NCBI GenBank assembly: GCA_964551835.1
Contig: CAZKEM010000006.1
Coordinates: 1 to 11,380, forward strand
Length of the DNA: 11,380 bases
DNA from: JAHDCC01 sp964551835
Lineage (GTDB): Bacteria > Actinomycetota > Acidimicrobiia > Acidimicrobiales > SZUA-35
Direction of reading: 5' to 3'
Positions 8,964 through 11,380 of the stretch are shown here, one piece after another (the stretch's first letter is position 1; every line of letters starts with the position of its first letter). The position numbers and the translations under genes were made by a program. Below the pieces are notes generated by a model, which did no database searches, had not been told where the DNA came from, and saw only the letters and a list, made by a program, of their open reading frames with translations.

Positions 8964-10379
8964 GTGCCTATTTCAAACGTTCTGGCTGAAAGATATGCAA
9001 GTCAAGAGATGACCGACCTGTTCGACCCGGTAAACCGGGTTCGTACGGAGCGTCAATGGTGGTTAGCTGTCCTTTCTGCTCAACGAGACTTGGGGCTGGA
9101 AATATCGGCTGATTCTATTCCCGCGTACGAAGCTGTAATCGATGAGATCGATCTTGAGTCGATACAGCGCAGGGAACGTGAGACCAGACACGACGTAAAG
9201 GCTCGATTGGACGAATTTTGCGGGCTTGCTGGGTTTCAAGACCTGCATAAGGGTTTGACTAGTCGCGACGCGACCGAAAACGTCGAACAGCTTCTCACGT
9301 GGCAAGCGCTTAAGCTCGTTGAAGGTCGTGCTGTGGCCTTGCTGGACCGCTACAGCGAGCTGGCCGTCGAGTACGGTTCGCTGGTCGTGGTCGGCCGCAC
9401 TCATAACGTCGCTGCGCAGCCCACTACGATTGGAAAACGGTTTGCTCAGCAAGGTGAAGAGTTGCTGGCGGCATACGAGAATCTGGTCGATCTTCGAAGC
9501 CGTTTTGCTATTCGTGGTGTCAAAGGCCCTGTTGGCTCCCAGCAAGACCAAATAGACCTCTTGGGTGGGGCGGACAAGGCGGCCGACTTAGAACTACGAC
9601 TGAGCGAATACTTAGGTGTCCCACGTGTGCTAGATGCCGTGGGGCAGGTGTACCCTCGTTCGTTTGACTTCGGCGTGGTAGCGGCGTTGCTTCAATTGGC
9701 GTCTGCGCCCGCAAATACGGCACTTCAGATTCGTTTGATGGCGGGCCACGATCTCGCTACCGAAGGTTTCAAGGCTGGCCAAGTCGGGTCTTCGGCCATG
9801 CCCCACAAAATGAACACCCGTTCTTGTGAACGAATCGCTGGGTTGTTTTCGATCATGCGTGGACATTTGACGATGGCAGCAAATTTGGCTGGTGATCAAT
9901 GGAACGAAGGCGACGTGTCATGTTCGGTCGTTCGACGTGTCGTCATTCCCGACTCGTTTCTCGCCATAGACGGTTTGTACGAGACGACGTTTGCCGTGCT
10001 GAATGAGTTTGGTGTGTTCCCCGGGGTGGTCAGCGCGGAAGTGAAGCGTTATCTGCCATTTATGGCGACGCCGACATTGTTGATGCATGCGGTTCGCAAT
10101 GGCATGGGCCGTGAAGTTGCCCATGAATTGATCAAGGAACACGCGGTAGCGACCGCGCTAGAAATGCGCGAAGGTAAGGCCGACGGGTCAGCGGTAATCG
10201 CTCGTCTTGGCGCAGATGGACGGTTCCCTGGCGAGAAGTCAGAATTGTCAGCCTTGGTCGATAACCCGGCTTCGTTACTTGGAGCGATTGATCAGCAGAT
10301 TGCTGGGGTGTGCGGCCGGATTCGACGGGTCGCCGAAGGTAGACCTGAGTCGAAGTATCGGGGAGCGGAAATCCTTTAG
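8964..10379 (+). CDS. purB: Adenylosuccinate lyase
   Basis: Cytosolic fumarase/aspartase-superfamily lyase that cleaves adenylosuccinate to AMP and fumarate, and SAICAR to AICAR in the inosinate pathway. The product has the superfamily layout, with a HKGLTSRDATENV block near residue 92, the substrate/acid loop GRTHNVAAQPTT with H147, and the signature loop GSSAMPHKMN at 275-284 that carries the catalytic serine. I favour GTG 8964, which gives MPISNVLAERYAS and matches the length of the mycobacterial N-terminus MSIPNVLATRYAS. An in-frame GTG at 8955 would add three residues. From 8964 the product is 471 residues, normal for the family. The gene is convergent with the minus-strand gene ending at 10403, with a 23-base gap and no evident terminator. 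It is functionally paired with purA upstream. Confidence 0.97.
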   Translation: MPISNVLAERYASQEMTDLFDPVNRVRTERQWWLAVLSAQRDLGLEISADSIPAYEAVIDEIDLESIQRRERETRHDVKARLDEFCGLAGFQDLHKGLTSRDATENVEQLLTWQALKLVEGRAVALLDRYSELAVEYGSLVVVGRTHNVAAQPTTIGKRFAQQGEELLAAYENLVDLRSRFAIRGVKGPVGSQQDQIDLLGGADKAADLELRLSEYLGVPRVLDAVGQVYPRSFDFGVVAALLQLASAPANTALQIRLMAGHDLATEGFKAGQVGSSAMPHKMNTRSCERIAGLFSIMRGHLTMAANLAGDQWNEGDVSCSVVRRVVIPDSFLAIDGLYETTFAVLNEFGVFPGVVSAEVKRYLPFMATPTLLMHAVRNGMGREVAHELIKEHAVATALEMREGKADGSAVIARLGADGRFPGEKSELSALVDNPASLLGAIDQQIAGVCGRIRRVAEGRPESKYRGAEIL

Positions 10380-10402
10380 TACCTTTAGGGATCCTGGCAG
10401 AG

Positions 10403-10813
10403 CTAGCTACTGCGACTGATTCCGGATCGCTTTAGAACCGATGCAGGCACGCCAAATTCTCGGAACGCATAGTATGAAATACCTTTACGATCGGCGTAGC
10501 CCTTAGCCACTTTGACGAAGTCGTCTTCAAGGTCTTTGACCGCAATAGATGACTCCAGGACTTCGATTTCTTTGTGTAGGTCTAACCGTTCTTGGGTTAG
10601 CTGCAGCCTTTGTAGTGCATCCGCTGAGTCAAGTTCGATCTCGAGCTTCTTCAGTCGAGCGCGAATAGAGGTAGGTGTCCGCTTGCGACCACGTTTCGGC
10701 TTATTGGCTTCTAATGCCTCTAAGTATGCTCTGACCGAGCGGCCCTCGGCTCGCCCTAGGGCCAGAGCTTCTTTGTGGTCGCTGGTCATTTTTTGTTTTT
10801 TCGAAGCGCTCAT
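10403..10813 (-). CDS. Conserved-type small basic coiled-coil protein with AT-hook-like motif
   Basis: I do not know a named gene, but the sequence resembles uncharacterised proteins I recall from actinobacteria. The 136-residue product begins Lys-rich (MSASKKQKM), then has a helical segment EALALGRAEGRSVRAYLEALEANK and the basic patch PKRGRKR at 39-45, which resembles an AT-hook. A heptad-rich coiled coil (about 50-95) follows. The C-terminal block YADRKGISYYAFREFGVPASVLKRSGI could fold as a small helix-turn-helix-like domain. No transmembrane segment or signal is visible. ATG 10813 has only GAGAG close upstream, and Met9 is an alternative start. A nucleoid-associated or DNA-binding role is a reasonable guess from the basic patch and helices, not an established function. 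It lies downstream of tRNA-Phe on the same strand but is separated from it by a terminator. Confidence 0.8.
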   Translation of the reverse strand: MSASKKQKMTSDHKEALALGRAEGRSVRAYLEALEANKPKRGRKRTPTSIRARLKKLEIELDSADALQRLQLTQERLDLHKEIEVLESSIAVKDLEDDFVKVAKGYADRKGISYYAFREFGVPASVLKRSGISRSS

Positions 10814-10953
10814 AGACTCTCATTGTGGCGGAGGTATTGCTCAATAGTTGCCTAAGCCGATGGTCGTTCACCATACCCCAGATTGCATTGATATGCAGCT
10901 GTAGTTGGCCATTATGCACTAGTAGTAGCGTTTTTGGTGTGTCATAGAGTTTG

Positions 10954-10993
10954 TAAAACTAAAAATGAACCCGACTATACGTCGGATTCATTT
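10954..10993 (-). terminator. Intrinsic terminator of tRNA-Phe
   Basis: Read on the minus strand, 10993-10981 and 10975-10963 form a 13-bp stem, continuous apart from one U-G wobble, around a five-base loop (GTATA). A T-rich tail (TTTTTAGTTTTA) follows. It starts four bases after the tRNA discriminator base and separates the tRNA from the minus-strand gene ending at 10403. The 10814-10953 stretch beyond it holds nothing else I can recognise. Confidence 0.9.
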
Positions 10994-10997
10994 GAAG

Positions 10998-11070
10998 TGG
11001 TCGGGACCGGCGTCGATCCGGTGACCTAACGCTTTTCAGGCGTCCGCTCTGCCAACTGAGCTACCCGACC
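10998..11070 (-). tRNA. tRNA-Phe (anticodon GAA)
   Basis: A complete 73-base cloverleaf is visible on the minus strand: acceptor stem GGTCGGG/CCCGACC, D stem GCTC/GAGC with an 8-base loop, anticodon stem GACGC/GCGTT with loop CTGAAAA (anticodon GAA at 11037-11035), five-base variable loop AGGTC, T stem ACCGG/CCGGT and discriminator A73. CCA is not encoded and must be added after transcription. The T loop reads ATCGACG, so position 54 is A rather than the near-universal T; the T, C, G and A at positions 55-58 are retained. All stems pair fully, so the gene looks functional. It is transcribed away from the repeat array at 11115. Confidence 0.97.
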
Positions 11071-11092
11071 AACGTGTTTCTTGCGTATTTGT

Positions 11093-11114
11093 CCCGGAGG
11101 CAAACTTGCAAGAG
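11093..11114. repeat. Degenerate partial copy of the 66-bp repeat
   Basis: The bases before the first full unit (GGAGGCAAACTTGCAAGAG) resemble the end of a repeat unit, closest to the third copy (GAGGGCGAAACTGCAAGAA), with an extra base and substitutions. It appears to be the eroded edge of the array, about 22 bases from the 5' end of tRNA-Phe. Confidence 0.55.
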
Positions 11115-11380
11115 ACTCGAAGGGTTTCCGGTTCTTGTTGTTCCTGGTATGTTTTGGCTGGGAGGGCGAAATGGCTAGAAACTCGAAGGGTTTCCGGTTC
11201 TTGTTGTTCCTGGCATGTTTTGCCTGTGAGGGCGAAATGGCTAGAAACTCGAAGGGTTTCCGGTTCTTGTTGTTCCTGGCATGTTTTGCCTGTGAGGGCG
11301 AAACTGCAAGAAACTCGAAGGGTTTCCGGTTCTTGTTGTTCCTGGCATGTTTTGCCTGTGAGGGCGAAACGGCTAGAAAC
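11115..11380. repeat. 66-bp tandem direct repeat array (minisatellite), continues past the window
   Basis: Four full units start at 11115, 11181, 11247 and 11313, and a fifth starts at 11379. Copies 2-4 are identical over about their first 55 bases and differ only in the last dozen (AAATGGCTAGAA, AAACTGCAAGAA, AAACGGCTAGAA). Copy 1 carries additional substitutions. There are no unique spacers between units, so this is not a CRISPR array. Each unit includes two short inverted repeats: GAAACT/GGTTTC around CGAAG (11178-11194 in copy 2) and GGCA/TGCC around TGTTT (11212-11224). No established gene lies in 11071-11380; a repeat-encoded open frame beginning at ATG 11171 is treated as a finding rather than a gene. 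Confidence 0.95.

Noticed and set aside
9063..9551. 162-codon minus-strand frame inside purB
   Set aside because: Antisense to conserved PurB motifs, with no family features or ribosome site.
10998..11070. Integration (att) site at tRNA-Phe
   Set aside because: No integrase gene, and no second copy of the tRNA 3' end seen in the window; the repeats lie on the 5' side of the gene.
11115..11380. CRISPR array
   Set aside because: The 66-bp units are contiguous and almost identical from end to end, with no unique spacers and no cas genes in view.

Overview
The window reads as a chromosomal segment of an actinobacterium. The best evidence is the gene order dnaK-grpE-dnaJ-hspR, where the MerR-type repressor HspR closes the dnaK operon; this arrangement is typical of Actinomycetota. 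Two purine genes appear to use GTG starts with no Shine-Dalgarno site but a -10 box just upstream, which fits the leaderless transcripts common in that phylum. Family-level cues (shortened ClpB AAA2 region, small B-box-like zinc protein, PurA motif variants) make a deep-branching class such as Acidimicrobiia my best guess. That class assignment is inference, not proof.

Region 1 (1-6769, plus strand) is a heat-shock operon: dnaK (5' end cut off by the window), grpE, dnaJ, hspR and clpB, with gaps of about 2, 28, 36 and 52 bases. DnaK, DnaJ and GrpE form the Hsp70 folding cycle, ClpB works with them to dissolve aggregates, and HspR is the expected repressor of the set. The main dnaK promoter and its HspR operator should lie upstream of the window. 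An inverted repeat resembling the HspR operator (HAIR) lies inside grpE.

Region 2 (6770-10379) is the AMP branch of purine synthesis: purA and purB on the plus strand. Between them, on the minus strand, is a small zinc-finger-like protein with a Pro/Gln/Asn-rich linker. purA converts IMP to adenylosuccinate and purB cleaves it to AMP. Both genes seem to begin GTG-CCT 6-7 bases after a TANNNT box.

Region 3 (10380-11380) carries, on the minus strand, a small basic coiled-coil protein with an AT-hook-like patch and a tRNA-Phe(GAA) gene with a clear intrinsic terminator. Upstream of the tRNA is an array of 66-bp direct repeats, four full copies plus the start of a fifth, that runs off the window edge. 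Each unit contains two short inverted repeats, and one reading frame stays open through the array. This array is the least explained part of the window. I found no phage, transposon, CRISPR or defence system.
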